21,912 nucleotides of DNA from a virus: IMG/VR virus record IMGVR_UViG_3300022689_000234, positions 1 through 21,912 of that record; one strand, given 5' to 3'. The notes under the pieces were generated by a model. It did no database searches. It worked only from the letters and a program-made list of their open reading frames with translations, and was not told where the DNA came from. Positions 7,122-13,770 of this stretch are shown piece by piece. The first letter of the stretch is position 1; each line of letters begins with the position of its first letter. The translations under genes were made by a program, and so were the position numbers.

Positions 7122-9400
7122 TGGCAGACCCGCAACAAGATCAAGACTTACAAAGAATAGAAGCTTTAGATAAGCTTATAGGAAACTCTGACAATCAGGC
7201 GGTAGATACTGGTTTAGGTGAAACCGTAGACGAAGTGGCTATCCAGGTAGAGGATGCAGCAAACAATGCAGATGTTTCTGCTGCTGAAGAAGCTGCCATG
7301 AGCTTTCAAGATTCGTCAACAGGTGAAGACATCCCTTTGGCAGCCACGGGTTTTAGCCCAAATACAGCGAAAAACGAATCTATAGTGGACCCTATAGACA
7401 GGGTAAAGTTAGCACCCGGCAATAAGAAGGGGAAGCTAAATTACTTAAAAGAAAATTTTGACGATGCTCAAATAAATGATTACGGAGATTTCGTTGTTGA
7501 AAAAGAAGGTGAGTGGTATAAAGTTGACCCCTCAAGTCTAGGTATGATTGATGATTGGAGAAACACTAAGCAACTAATAAAGGCCTCGAAAGAAGTGGCT
7601 ATGGATGTTGTTGATGTTTGGCCAGAAGTTGTAGCTGCTGGGGTTGGTATAGGAACTGCCGTTGCCACAGGTGGAAGTAGTTTTCTAGCAATGATGGGTG
7701 CTGAAGCAGCTGCCGCTGGCGGCGTAGCTAGTTATAGAACTCTGTTAGGTAGGGCCGTAGGTACATATGATGCTACACCTGAAGAAACAGCACTAGACAT
7801 TGGAATGGAAGGAGTACTTGCAACTGCAGGCGTTGGTGTTATGGCCGGGGTTAAACCGGGCGGGGCCTGGCTATCTAAAAACATTCCCGCCATTTCTAAA
7901 GGGCTTAGAAAAGTTAACGAAGTGCCTGAGAGTATGGGGATGAGTGTCGGTAAATGGTTTGCAAATAACGGCGGCGTAAGTGCTAATGCCTACGAAACTA
8001 TGGTAAAAAAACCTGGACCATTAAGAAGTACTGTGAAATCTATTACCAAAAAAGCAGCGGGGATCGGAGGCGATTCTAGGGAAGCTTTTTGGCAAGCGTC
8101 CCAGGAAGCTCAACTTGATGATCTTTTTAATTTTGCTACTCAAGCCCGAAAACTTAAAAGCAAACTTTTTAATAGAATGCAAAACGAGGTTATTGTAAAG
8201 GCAGGAGATGACTTTGTAAATCCTTCTGCACGTTCTGCATATAGTGCCGCTATGGACTCCGTCCAAGCAGGAATGACAAAAGTTCAAGTGAGAGTAGCGG
8301 AGGAATCAGGAGATTTTGCACAGAGTGCAGCCGGAAAAGTTTTTGCAAAAGTTACAGGTAAAGCCCCTTCAAAGGTGGCCAGATGGAAAACTCTGTCCCC
8401 TAAAGAGTCAGTAGAGTGGTTACTTAAGCAGGCCGAAAGTGGGAAACCACTAAACCCTAAGCAAGCCAAATTCATTACCCCCTCAGCAGCTGAGTTAGAT
8501 AGATTGGCTGCAAACGGAGCGCATGTAGATTCTGGTCTAGGTGAATTATCTACTAGCCCTGAAGGAGTTCAAGCGTTAGAAAGACTTAACGATAGTTTAA
8601 TGTCGATGGCTAAGTCTAAAGCTACTCGGGGCGAAACTGGTGTGCGTATGGCAATGGAAAATAATAAAGTATTTAAAAGGAATCTTAGGTCTGTTACGGA
8701 TCAAATGAAAAACGTAAACGCAACTGGGGCTATGACTAAAGTCTCTAAGATTGGAGAAAGGTTTACTACAGCTACTACTAATAGTCTAGACGAAGCATCT
8801 AATGGAGTCTACTCAAATCTAAATAAAAGTTATAGTCAGCTTAAGCAAAGTCTAGACCCACTGGAAAATATGATAAAAGATTCTCCAGAAAAAAGTATGA
8901 AAGCAGCTCAAACTTATTTAGGTCAAATTAGTTCTACTAGAAACTCAGGCATACTCTCTAGAAAGGGGATGCGAGAAGCGCAAAACGCTGCAAGGCAATT
9001 AGATTCAGGGGTTGCTAGGCAATTAGAGGCCCTTCAGGATAGTATTGATCTTAAGCAAGCGGCTCTTGAATGGAACCCAATTGCTAAAGGCAGAGGGGGC
9101 ACAGAGTTTGGTATGGGGCTTTACGCAGTAGGTAGCGCTAACGCGCCGCTACTTGGTGCATTAGGGGCTAAAAAAGCTACAGCTAGCCGAGGGCTAAACA
9201 AAGCTGGCACCAAGACCACACAGTTCCTCTGGAAGCAATTAAACGTACTTAGAGCGTTAGACGGTCAAAGTAAGGAAGCTTTTATGAACGCTCCGGCAGC
9301 CGCCGCTGGCGCTTCATTTTTTGCTGCAGATTTAGTTGCATCTGACCCAGAATTAAGAGATAATCTATTAAGCAAGATACCTCTAAGGGACGGTCAATGA
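7121..9400 (+). CDS. Large candidate ejection / internal virion protein
   Basis: A 759-aa protein. Residues 1-90 are acidic and low in structure. Residues about 95-145 form a small domain (GNKKGKLNYLKENFDD ... GDFVVEKEGEWYKVDPSSLG). Residues about 165-250 contain long Gly/Ala hydrophobic stretches (VVAAGVGIGTAVATGG, FLAMMGAEAAAAGGV) that could insert into a membrane. The remainder is helical. The C-terminal part (about 665-745) again has small-residue hydrophobic runs. Size, composition and the place directly before the lysis genes suit an ejection protein that interacts with the inner membrane. No lytic transglycosylase motif was identified. Its TGA overlaps the endolysin ATG (ATGA). Confidence 0.45.
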   Translation: MADPQQDQDLQRIEALDKLIGNSDNQAVDTGLGETVDEVAIQVEDAANNADVSAAEEAAMSFQDSSTGEDIPLAATGFSPNTAKNESIVDPIDRVKLAPGNKKGKLNYLKENFDDAQINDYGDFVVEKEGEWYKVDPSSLGMIDDWRNTKQLIKASKEVAMDVVDVWPEVVAAGVGIGTAVATGGSSFLAMMGAEAAAAGGVASYRTLLGRAVGTYDATPEETALDIGMEGVLATAGVGVMAGVKPGGAWLSKNIPAISKGLRKVNEVPESMGMSVGKWFANNGGVSANAYETMVKKPGPLRSTVKSITKKAAGIGGDSREAFWQASQEAQLDDLFNFATQARKLKSKLFNRMQNEVIVKAGDDFVNPSARSAYSAAMDSVQAGMTKVQVRVAEESGDFAQSAAGKVFAKVTGKAPSKVARWKTLSPKESVEWLLKQAESGKPLNPKQAKFITPSAAELDRLAANGAHVDSGLGELSTSPEGVQALERLNDSLMSMAKSKATRGETGVRMAMENNKVFKRNLRSVTDQMKNVNATGAMTKVSKIGERFTTATTNSLDEASNGVYSNLNKSYSQLKQSLDPLENMIKDSPEKSMKAAQTYLGQISSTRNSGILSRKGMREAQNAARQLDSGVARQLEALQDSIDLKQAALEWNPIAKGRGGTEFGMGLYAVGSANAPLLGALGAKKATASRGLNKAGTKTTQFLWKQLNVLRALDGQSKEAFMNAPAAAAGASFFAADLVASDPELRDNLLSKIPLRDGQ

Positions 9401-10080
9401 TTAAAAGAGCACTCATAATACTAAGCGTCGGGGCTTCGCCCCACCTAGCACAGGCACAGCCTGTACCAGTCCCAGTAGAGATCCAGGACATGGTCGCTTG
9501 GTCTGAGTCTAGGGCGAAGCCCTGCGCTACGAACATTACAAGACTTAAGTATGACAGAGGCCAGCTTAGCATCGGTGCATACCAAATGTCTTCAAGATAT
9601 GGCAACGCCCAGAGCATGCTAAATTGGATGGCCATAGATATGACAGGGCTTGACCCTAAACGGCACGCGTCAGCGTACGCTGCTAGGTTTGAAGCAATCT
9701 GCGAGCGCAACCCCGACTATTTTCTTTCTCAGCAAACTGAGTACTTACTTCACCAGTGGCCTGAGTGGCAGAGGGCACTTCGTAGATACGAGGCCCTTGA
9801 GAGGGCTCCTAAGGCGCTTAAAGCACTGACCCTTAGTGTTGTGGTGTCTTTGGGATATGAGGGCTCAAAACCGATCCTAGAGCCTCTGAGGGTGCTTCTG
9901 CCCAGGAAGACTGTGTTAGATCTGATATACGATATATCGAATAAGAGAGCTTGCTACTGGAAATCCCGTGGCGGGGCCAACGTTAAGGGTTGGATGGTCC
10001 GGGCGGATAGAGAGTACAGACAAGCATTAATAATGATGGGCGAAGCCCAGCGGGGATTGAAGGTGGTGTGTGGTGAATAA
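9397..10080 (+). CDS. Secreted lysozyme-like endolysin (candidate)
   Basis: A 227-aa protein with a Sec-type N-terminus (MIKRALIILSVGASPHLAQA, probable cleavage after AQA at residue 20). The mature part begins with a pattern seen in lysozyme-fold glycosidases: AWSESRA with Glu37 as candidate catalytic acid, then YDRGQLSIGAYQMS (residues 52-65) with Asp53 and a G-x-YQ turn. The rest is helical with many Arg and Trp. It sits immediately upstream of, and overlaps, an XhlA-like holin gene, giving a two-gene lysis cassette at the end of the late operon. An exported endolysin would need the holin for membrane depolarisation or timing rather than for release. The gene carries three dispersed mini-hairpins, one inside the signal-peptide region. 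Function is inferred from motif plus context; the exact family is not certain. Confidence 0.55.
   Translation: MIKRALIILSVGASPHLAQAQPVPVPVEIQDMVAWSESRAKPCATNITRLKYDRGQLSIGAYQMSSRYGNAQSMLNWMAIDMTGLDPKRHASAYAARFEAICERNPDYFLSQQTEYLLHQWPEWQRALRRYEALERAPKALKALTLSVVVSLGYEGSKPILEPLRVLLPRKTVLDLIYDISNKRACYWKSRGGANVKGWMVRADREYRQALIMMGEAQRGLKVVCGE
9430..9442. repeat. Mini-hairpin GGGGC-TTC-GCCCC
   Basis: Perfect stem at the 5' end of the endolysin gene, in the signal-peptide coding part. Confidence 0.75.
9511..9523. repeat. Mini-hairpin AGGGC-GAA-GCCCT
   Basis: Second copy in the endolysin gene, in the opposite loop orientation to the first, within codons next to the candidate catalytic Glu. Confidence 0.75.
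10037..10049. repeat. Mini-hairpin TGGGC-GAA-GCCCA
   Basis: Third copy in the endolysin gene, near its 3' end and upstream of the holin ribosome-binding site. Confidence 0.75.
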
Positions 10081-10336
10081 TGAGGAAGTTACGTCGCATT
10101 TGTTAGATATTAAGGTGGCTATCGCTACTATCCAGCAACAAAATGTAGAAATGAAACAGGATCTTTTTGAGCATAATGAGAGCACGAAAGAAACTAAAGC
10201 AGAGCTGGACAAAGTAAAGCAAGATGTTCGAGAAGCTAAGGTTGTCCTTACCACTTTAAAATGGGTAATTGGATTTGTGATTGTGTCCGCGCCAGCGGCA
10301 GCTGCTGCTCTTTTAAAGCTTTATAACTCACTTTAG
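10070..10336 (+). CDS. XhlA-like holin
   Basis: An 88-aa protein read from GTG, overlapping the end of the endolysin gene by 11 bases; GTG at 10073 is an alternative start, both served by GAAGG/AGGTGG at about 10059-10066. It has a hydrophilic, probably coiled-coil N-terminal two thirds (EEVTSHLLDIKVAIATIQQQ ... KVKQDVREAKVVLTTLK), then a single C-terminal transmembrane helix (WVIGFVIVSAPAAAAALL). This is the layout of the haemolysin XhlA holin family. It is the last gene of the forward operon. Confidence 0.65.
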   Translation: MVNNEEVTSHLLDIKVAIATIQQQNVEMKQDLFEHNESTKETKAELDKVKQDVREAKVVLTTLKWVIGFVIVSAPAAAAALLKLYNSL

Positions 10337-10343
10337 TAAATTT
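10337..10343. other. Convergent operon junction
   Basis: Only 7 A/T bases separate the TAG of the holin gene (10334-10336) from the TAA of the last reverse-strand gene (10344-10346). No GC stem with a T-tract is seen between or immediately beside the stop codons on either strand, so the two operons appear to run into each other. Confidence 0.7.
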
Positions 10344-10658
10344 TTATTTGCCCCAGCTTATAGCTAGTTCTACAGCTTTTGCTGCGTCTGGGTGACTGTG
10401 GTCGAAGCCAATGCAGGGAGATGTGTCCTCCCTTGATATCTTCTTTAATGCGACACCCATAACATACCAGCACCATTCGCATAGATCAAACGCTGCATCT
10501 TTATGTACGGGATCGTTGGTTACATAATATCTATATTTCATTGCCAGTACTCTCACAGTCTGCTCCTCAAATAATTGATTGCAGAACTCCGCTTCATTCT
10601 TTACCCTCAAACTAAAAGCTTTTATTGCTTCATCTGTTTCTTCTTTTGAAAAAATCAC
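10344..10658 (-). CDS. Hypothetical protein, last gene of the reverse operon
   Basis: About 104 aa if read from the GTG at 10658, which forms a GTGA overlap with the upstream stop; a TTG at 10673 is an alternative that adds five residues. No good Shine-Dalgarno is seen for either, so translation is probably coupled. The protein is soluble and helical, with several Cys, Trp and His (FDLCEWCWYVMGVALKK, and CIGFDHSHPDAAKAVELAISWGK at the end). I do not recognise the family. Confidence 0.55.
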   Translation of the reverse strand: MIFSKEETDEAIKAFSLRVKNEAEFCNQLFEEQTVRVLAMKYRYYVTNDPVHKDAAFDLCEWCWYVMGVALKKISREDTSPCIGFDHSHPDAAKAVELAISWGK

Positions 10659-11038
10659 TTTAGTAGATACCAAGCGTTCTTAAAGGGCTTAACCTTTTCT
10701 CCATTTACATTAAAACTTCTGATTGCTGAGTTAAACGGAATTATATAATAATCATTTAAGTCATGAATATACACCACAAAAAAGTCTACTTCATGGGCTT
10801 TATAGGGTCTGTTCTTATACCCTGTCAGTTCACATCTGTAAGTGTTTCGGTTTTTAGAAAAAATGCCTTTTACCTGAATCTTTGATAACTTGCCATCATA
10901 GTCTACTATAAGATCGTAGGGTATCTTATCTGTTACACTAAAGCTGGCATAGCCACCTCTTAGCATGATCTCGGCAGCTACCCTGCTTTCAGCAGCTGCC
11001 CCGAAGTCAACACTAGTTAAGTTGTTTGGCTTGCTCAT
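10655..11038 (-). CDS. Small PD-(D/E)XK nuclease-like protein
   Basis: A 127-aa protein with the compact nuclease signature: GAAAESRVAAEIMLRGGY (Glu17 in the first helix), KIPYDLIVDYDGKLSKIQVKG with Asp42 and the Q-x-K pair Gln55/Lys57, and a later aromatic strand VDFFVVYIHDLNDYYIIP. This fits the PDDEXK group related to intron-associated homing endonucleases and DUF4365-like proteins. The likely role is DNA cleavage in recombination or attack on competing DNA, but the substrate is unknown. It overlaps the GroES-like gene by 26 bases and the next gene by a GTGA junction. Standalone short members can be nucleases or inactive DNA-binding relics; here the key residues are present. Confidence 0.65.
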   Translation of the reverse strand: MSKPNNLTSVDFGAAAESRVAAEIMLRGGYASFSVTDKIPYDLIVDYDGKLSKIQVKGIFSKNRNTYRCELTGYKNRPYKAHEVDFFVVYIHDLNDYYIIPFNSAIRSFNVNGEKVKPFKNAWYLLK

Positions 11039-11417
11039 AAGCTTCTTTTGATGGGTAGTAGGCCAGAACAGACTCTTCTTTAACCATCGCTAGTTTGTTG
11101 TATGTCGGCTCGTTCATCCCAGGGAATACTGAAATCTTTGATAGACCGAACTTAGGTAGAATAACTATGGCGCCTACTTGTACATCTAAGGGGATCTTTG
11201 AGCCGTCTTCGTCGTCGTAGCCGTCACCTACCATAACTACTTCGCCAACTTCTAGCTTGTTCTCCTCGGCGCCTCCGCGCGCCTGGTTGGGGTCTGTGGC
11301 AATCACAATACCGCCTTCAGACTTTAGCTCCTCTTCTACCAGCTTAACCAAAACTGTAGATCCCCTAAGTTTAAATAGTCCCTCAGAGTTTCTTAAACCT
11401 TTAAAAAAATTATCCAT
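11013..11417 (-). CDS. groES: GroES-like co-chaperonin (Cpn10)
   Basis: A 134-aa protein with the Cpn10 beta-barrel pattern: KLRGSTVLVKLVEEELKSEGGIVIATD (residues 16-42), containing the GGIVI segment that in GroES contacts GroEL through the mobile loop, then LEVGEVVMVGDGYDDEDGSKIPLDVQVGAIVILPKFG (55-91), matching the family's G-x-V-x-x-VG-x-G and PL-x-V-x-VG-D/A-x-V blocks. It is longer than bacterial GroES (about 97 aa): it has an N-terminal extension of about 15 residues, a mobile loop enlarged by roughly 10 residues (NQARGGAEENK) and a C-terminal tail of about 35. Phage co-chaperonins such as T4 gp31 replace host GroES so that GroEL can fold the capsid protein. The gene is in the reverse operon, away from visible structural genes. 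Confidence 0.85.
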   Translation of the reverse strand: MDNFFKGLRNSEGLFKLRGSTVLVKLVEEELKSEGGIVIATDPNQARGGAEENKLEVGEVVMVGDGYDDEDGSKIPLDVQVGAIVILPKFGLSKISVFPGMNEPTYNKLAMVKEESVLAYYPSKEAYEQAKQLN

Positions 11418-11679
11418 TGCCCATCTCCTCTAGCTCGCGCTTACGCGCCTCTATTTTTTTATCTAGTTCTATTAATCCTTTTTTCGCTGTCTTCAGTTCA
11501 TCCCTTATTTCATTATAATCTCTCTTGTCCCCAAGGGCAGCCTCCATACGGTTAGCCAGTACCTGCAATTCCTCTATAAGACCTACAAGATAGCTATAGT
11601 TTTTTGTTTTATCTGCGTTCCTCATATCCTCTAAAACATTACATAAAGTTCTATTTGGGAAGTTGGATATGTACCTCAT
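11410..11679 (-). CDS. Hypothetical coiled-coil protein
   Basis: An 89-aa soluble helical protein. The core (TLCNVLEDMR ... NYSYLVGLIEELQVLANRMEAALGDKRDY) is followed by a charged coiled coil (RDELKTAKKGLIELDKKIEARKRELEEMGNG). The start overlaps the upstream stop (ATGA) and the end overlaps the GroES-like start by 8 bases. The core reads like a small helical family found in other phage genomes, but no function can be assigned. Confidence 0.6.
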   Translation of the reverse strand: MRYISNFPNRTLCNVLEDMRNADKTKNYSYLVGLIEELQVLANRMEAALGDKRDYNEIRDELKTAKKGLIELDKKIEARKRELEEMGNG

Positions 11680-11897
11680 TTATTTACCTCCAGCGCTTCG
11701 CGCATCATTTTATAAACATAAAGTTTTCTTTTTTGTTGTTGTACGTACTCACGTACTTGTGCCCTGTAGGGAATATACTTCGAGGGCTTAGGTCTTGGGT
11801 GCATTAGTTTTTGCAGAGCAGACCTTTCTAAGAACTGAATTTTTTCTAAAGGAGTTAGTTCTGGGTCTGAACCCCCCGGTAAGTATTCATCAGTCAT
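11676..11897 (-). CDS. Hypothetical small basic protein
   Basis: A 73-aa protein with an acidic start (MTDEYLPGGSDPELTPLEKI), then a basic, Pro/Tyr-containing helical region (HPRPKPSKYIPYRAQVREYVQQQKRKLYVYKMMREAL). A short GC hairpin lies near its 3' end. It abuts its upstream neighbour without a gap. Function unknown; a nucleic-acid or protein adaptor would fit the charge but is only a guess. Confidence 0.55.
   Translation of the reverse strand: MTDEYLPGGSDPELTPLEKIQFLERSALQKLMHPRPKPSKYIPYRAQVREYVQQQKRKLYVYKMMREALEVNK
11693..11703. repeat. Mini-hairpin GCGC-TTC-GCGC
   Basis: Perfect 4-bp stem near the 3' end of the small basic hypothetical gene. Confidence 0.65.
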
Positions 11898-12119
11898 TTA
11901 GTGCATCCCTTCTTTTTTCTTGTCGCTCTTAGAGTAGACCTCGTCTTCTAGCACTACCTCGTCTGCGGCAGCAGCCAGGGCTTGAAGGATATCAAACGCT
12001 GCGGACTGTGCAGAAGTAAGCTCTGCTGCTTCGTCTAGTGCTGAGATCTCCGGGTCAAAGACTGGTTCAATCTTTAGTCCGTCGTCAGTGTCTTCCATGT
12101 GTATTGTTACTTTAGCCAT
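11898..12119 (-). CDS. Hypothetical small acidic protein
   Basis: A 73-aa protein beginning MAKVTIHMEDTDDGLKIEP, strongly acidic through an Ala-rich helix (ALDEAAELTSAQSAAFDILQALAAAADEVVLEDE) and ending in a Lys-rich tail (SKSDKKKEGMH). One base separates its ATG from the upstream TAA. The beta-strand start and acidic helix do not match a family I know. Confidence 0.55.
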   Translation of the reverse strand: MAKVTIHMEDTDDGLKIEPVFDPEISALDEAAELTSAQSAAFDILQALAAAADEVVLEDEVYSKSDKKKEGMH

Positions 12120-12120
12120 C

Positions 12121-12315
12121 TTAATATCCCTTCTTGCCTTTGCCCGCCCAGTTCGGGCCTTTAAAATCTAATCCAACTCCCTTTGGTGGTTTCTTCTCTA
12201 AATTCCCTTCCCCCTTAGCCTGGCACTTTGGACAGGCAACTGTCTCATCTGATCTAATCTTTAAAAACTCAAACTCTAGCCCGCAGTTCCTGCACTTAAA
12301 CTCATGAATTGGCAT
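12121..12315 (-). CDS. FmdB-type zinc ribbon protein
   Basis: A 64-aa protein opening MPIHEFKCRNCGLEFEFLKI, with a second knuckle ACPKC at residues 32-36, giving the C-x2-C / C-x2-C pattern of the FmdB-family putative regulatory proteins (typical start MP-I/L-Y-E-Y/F-x-C-x-x-CG). The C-terminal tail (GVGLDFKGPNWAGKGKKGY) matches the family's usual Gly-rich, aromatic ending. The biochemical role of the family is poorly known; a nucleic-acid-binding or regulatory role is assumed. It overlaps the end of the recombinase gene. Confidence 0.75.
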   Translation of the reverse strand: MPIHEFKCRNCGLEFEFLKIRSDETVACPKCQAKGEGNLEKKPPKGVGLDFKGPNWAGKGKKGY

Positions 12316-13000
12316 TTAACATCTCCTCAATCCTTTTATCATCAATTGGTTGCAGGTATCTATAAGCAGTAGTAATAGAGGACCATCCCATTACCTTGCA
12401 AAGCGTCGGCGCATCCGCGCCATTCCTAGCCAGGTTAGTAGCGCAAAGCTTTCTCAGGTCGTGGGGTTTTAGTCCTTTAGAAGAAAGCGCTTCGCGCAAT
12501 ACTTTTTGAGAGACGAGAATTGTAGGCGGAGTCACAAAGACCTTCCTTGTCTTGCCACCTTTACCGGTGACATAGCCATCCTTGACTTTATATGACTCAG
12601 ATATCCGAAGCCCAGATTTGAGCAAGAATTCTGCGTGATCCCTCGTAGCATGGTCTGCTATTGATTTGATTGCGCGAAGCGCAGCTTGGTAGTCTATCTT
12701 AACTGGCTTCCTGTCGTATACGTGCTTAAACTTATTTGCATACATCTTTAAAAAATCTTTATACTGATTGGGGCCTTCCTCTAGCCCTTGATCGATCTTC
12801 CATTGGGTAAAGTGTGAGAGTCTGATGAAGAGAGTCTTAATGGTGTAGGGCTTTAGTTGCTTACTTAGCTCGTTGTATGCGGCACTAGGCGAAGCCTCGC
12901 TTAAGTGTAAATACTTATGAAGTCTTGCTTCTTCTGCTTTCATAGTTGTCTCTGCCCATGCATTCTTGTGGTAGTCTAAGTACTCCTTCATTCTTCCCAT
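12302..13000 (-). CDS. Compact tyrosine recombinase / integrase
   Basis: A 232-aa protein. Residues about 10-95 form an N-terminal helical SAM-like core-binding domain. The catalytic domain has Arg132 in LLKSGLRISES, a beta-hairpin Lys (147 or 150 in VTGKGGKTRKVFV), His180 and Arg183 in KPHDLRKLCATNL, Trp206 in MGWSS at the His/Trp position, and the nucleophile Tyr215 in SITTAYRYL, nine residues after Trp206. The catalytic set therefore looks intact. The stretch between the first Arg and the HxxR box is short (48 residues), so the fold is reduced. It could integrate the phage, resolve replication products or act on host sites; no repressor or excisionase is visible nearby. The gene carries three GCGAAGC-type mini-hairpins and one related tetraloop palindrome. 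Confidence 0.85.
   Translation of the reverse strand: MGRMKEYLDYHKNAWAETTMKAEEARLHKYLHLSEASPSAAYNELSKQLKPYTIKTLFIRLSHFTQWKIDQGLEEGPNQYKDFLKMYANKFKHVYDRKPVKIDYQAALRAIKSIADHATRDHAEFLLKSGLRISESYKVKDGYVTGKGGKTRKVFVTPPTILVSQKVLREALSSKGLKPHDLRKLCATNLARNGADAPTLCKVMGWSSITTAYRYLQPIDDKRIEEMLNANS
12408..12421. repeat. Related palindrome GGCGC-ATCC-GCGCC
   Basis: 5-bp stem with a four-base loop in the recombinase gene. It has the same GC-rich arm style as the triloop elements but a different loop. Confidence 0.6.
12487..12497. repeat. Mini-hairpin GCGC-TTC-GCGC
   Basis: Copy in the recombinase gene, between the codons for the catalytic Arg and His boxes. Identical core to 11693-11703. Confidence 0.7.
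12671..12683. repeat. Mini-hairpin TGCGC-GAA-GCGCA
   Basis: Copy in the recombinase gene, in the inter-domain coding region. Identical to 5482-5494. Confidence 0.75.
12887..12897. repeat. Mini-hairpin AGGC-GAA-GCCT
   Basis: Copy in the N-terminal coding part of the recombinase gene, with a 4-bp stem. Confidence 0.65.
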
Positions 13001-13001
13001 T

Positions 13002-13442
13002 TTACTGACCTTTCAGTTGCATTAAGTTAGTAACTTTCTGGTTAAGTTGCTGGACTGCCTGCAGTGTGGCTCCTGCCGTTTGGCCTACCGTTAGTACGGT
13101 GTTAGTCATCTCCTGCATGTTCTCCATTGCAACTCTAGCTACTTCCTCAGTATCTCCTGAATCCATTGCTTCGTCAAGTTTTTTTAATAGTTTTTTATTT
13201 TCTGCAATTAATTGCTTGACAGCAGGACTTTCAGCACCTTCTTTTGGTATTCTAGTCTTGTGGTACTCCCTGGACGATGCCCAGTTTGATGCACAGAAAG
13301 CTGAAAGTGAAGCCGCTAGGAACACTAAAACAGGAGACAAAATAGCCTCAGGAAAGAACGGAGCTATGGCAGTACCTGCGATCATTGTGGATAAGGTCAG
13401 TGTCATTTTTCGGCCGCCGAGGTAACTAAATAAATTGTTCAT
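13002..13442 (-). CDS. Membrane protein with coiled-coil tail, holin-like
   Basis: A 146-aa protein. The N-terminal part (YLGGRKMTLTLSTMIAGTAIAPFFPEAILSPVLVFLAASLSAFCASNW, about residues 7-55) can form two transmembrane helices. It is followed by a hydrophilic helical region (KQLIAENKKLLKKLDEAMDSG, then NTVLTVGQTAGATLQAVQQLNQKV). The GGRK-then-two-helices layout occurs in small phage membrane proteins, some annotated as holins. However, a holin candidate already sits beside the endolysin, so this may be an anchor for a replication complex or an envelope modifier. ATGA overlap with the upstream gene. Confidence 0.55.
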   Translation of the reverse strand: MNNLFSYLGGRKMTLTLSTMIAGTAIAPFFPEAILSPVLVFLAASLSAFCASNWASSREYHKTRIPKEGAESPAVKQLIAENKKLLKKLDEAMDSGDTEEVARVAMENMQEMTNTVLTVGQTAGATLQAVQQLNQKVTNLMQLKGQ

Positions 13443-13768
13443 TTCTTTTCCTTTTTCTTTTCGATAAGGTTGTAATACTTGTCAAACCTATGGCCCCTAG
13501 GAATGGCTCCAACCAAAAACTTGTCAAAGCTCTTCCCGTACGGGTGCCAAAATATTTCATCCTCGTCATTTATGTTACAGCAGTAAAGGGCGCTTTCAAG
13601 TTGTGTTTTAGAAAAGCCGCCGTTGTTGAGTTCAATTATCTTAAGAAGTTCTTTCTGTGTACGCACAGCGTCGCAATCTGCGTCCTGACACGTAGCGATG
13701 TTATACAGAACCACTACTAAATCTAGTGGCCCTAATCGATGAAATGGCGTCCAATACCCCTGCTTCAT
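13439..13768 (-). CDS. Hypothetical protein
   Basis: A 109-aa protein with GAAGG six bases before its ATG. It is aromatic-rich (QGYWTPFHRLGPLDLVVVLYNIATC, IFWHPYGKSFDKFLVGAIPRGHRFDKYYNL) with a middle helix resembling a winged-helix-like segment (TQKELLKIIELNNGGFSKTQLESALYCCNI) and a lysine-rich end. I do not recognise the family; a small DNA- or RNA-binding role is conceivable from that middle part, but is inference. Confidence 0.55.
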   Translation of the reverse strand: MKQGYWTPFHRLGPLDLVVVLYNIATCQDADCDAVRTQKELLKIIELNNGGFSKTQLESALYCCNINDEDEIFWHPYGKSFDKFLVGAIPRGHRFDKYYNLIEKKKEKK

Positions 13769-13770
13769 TA

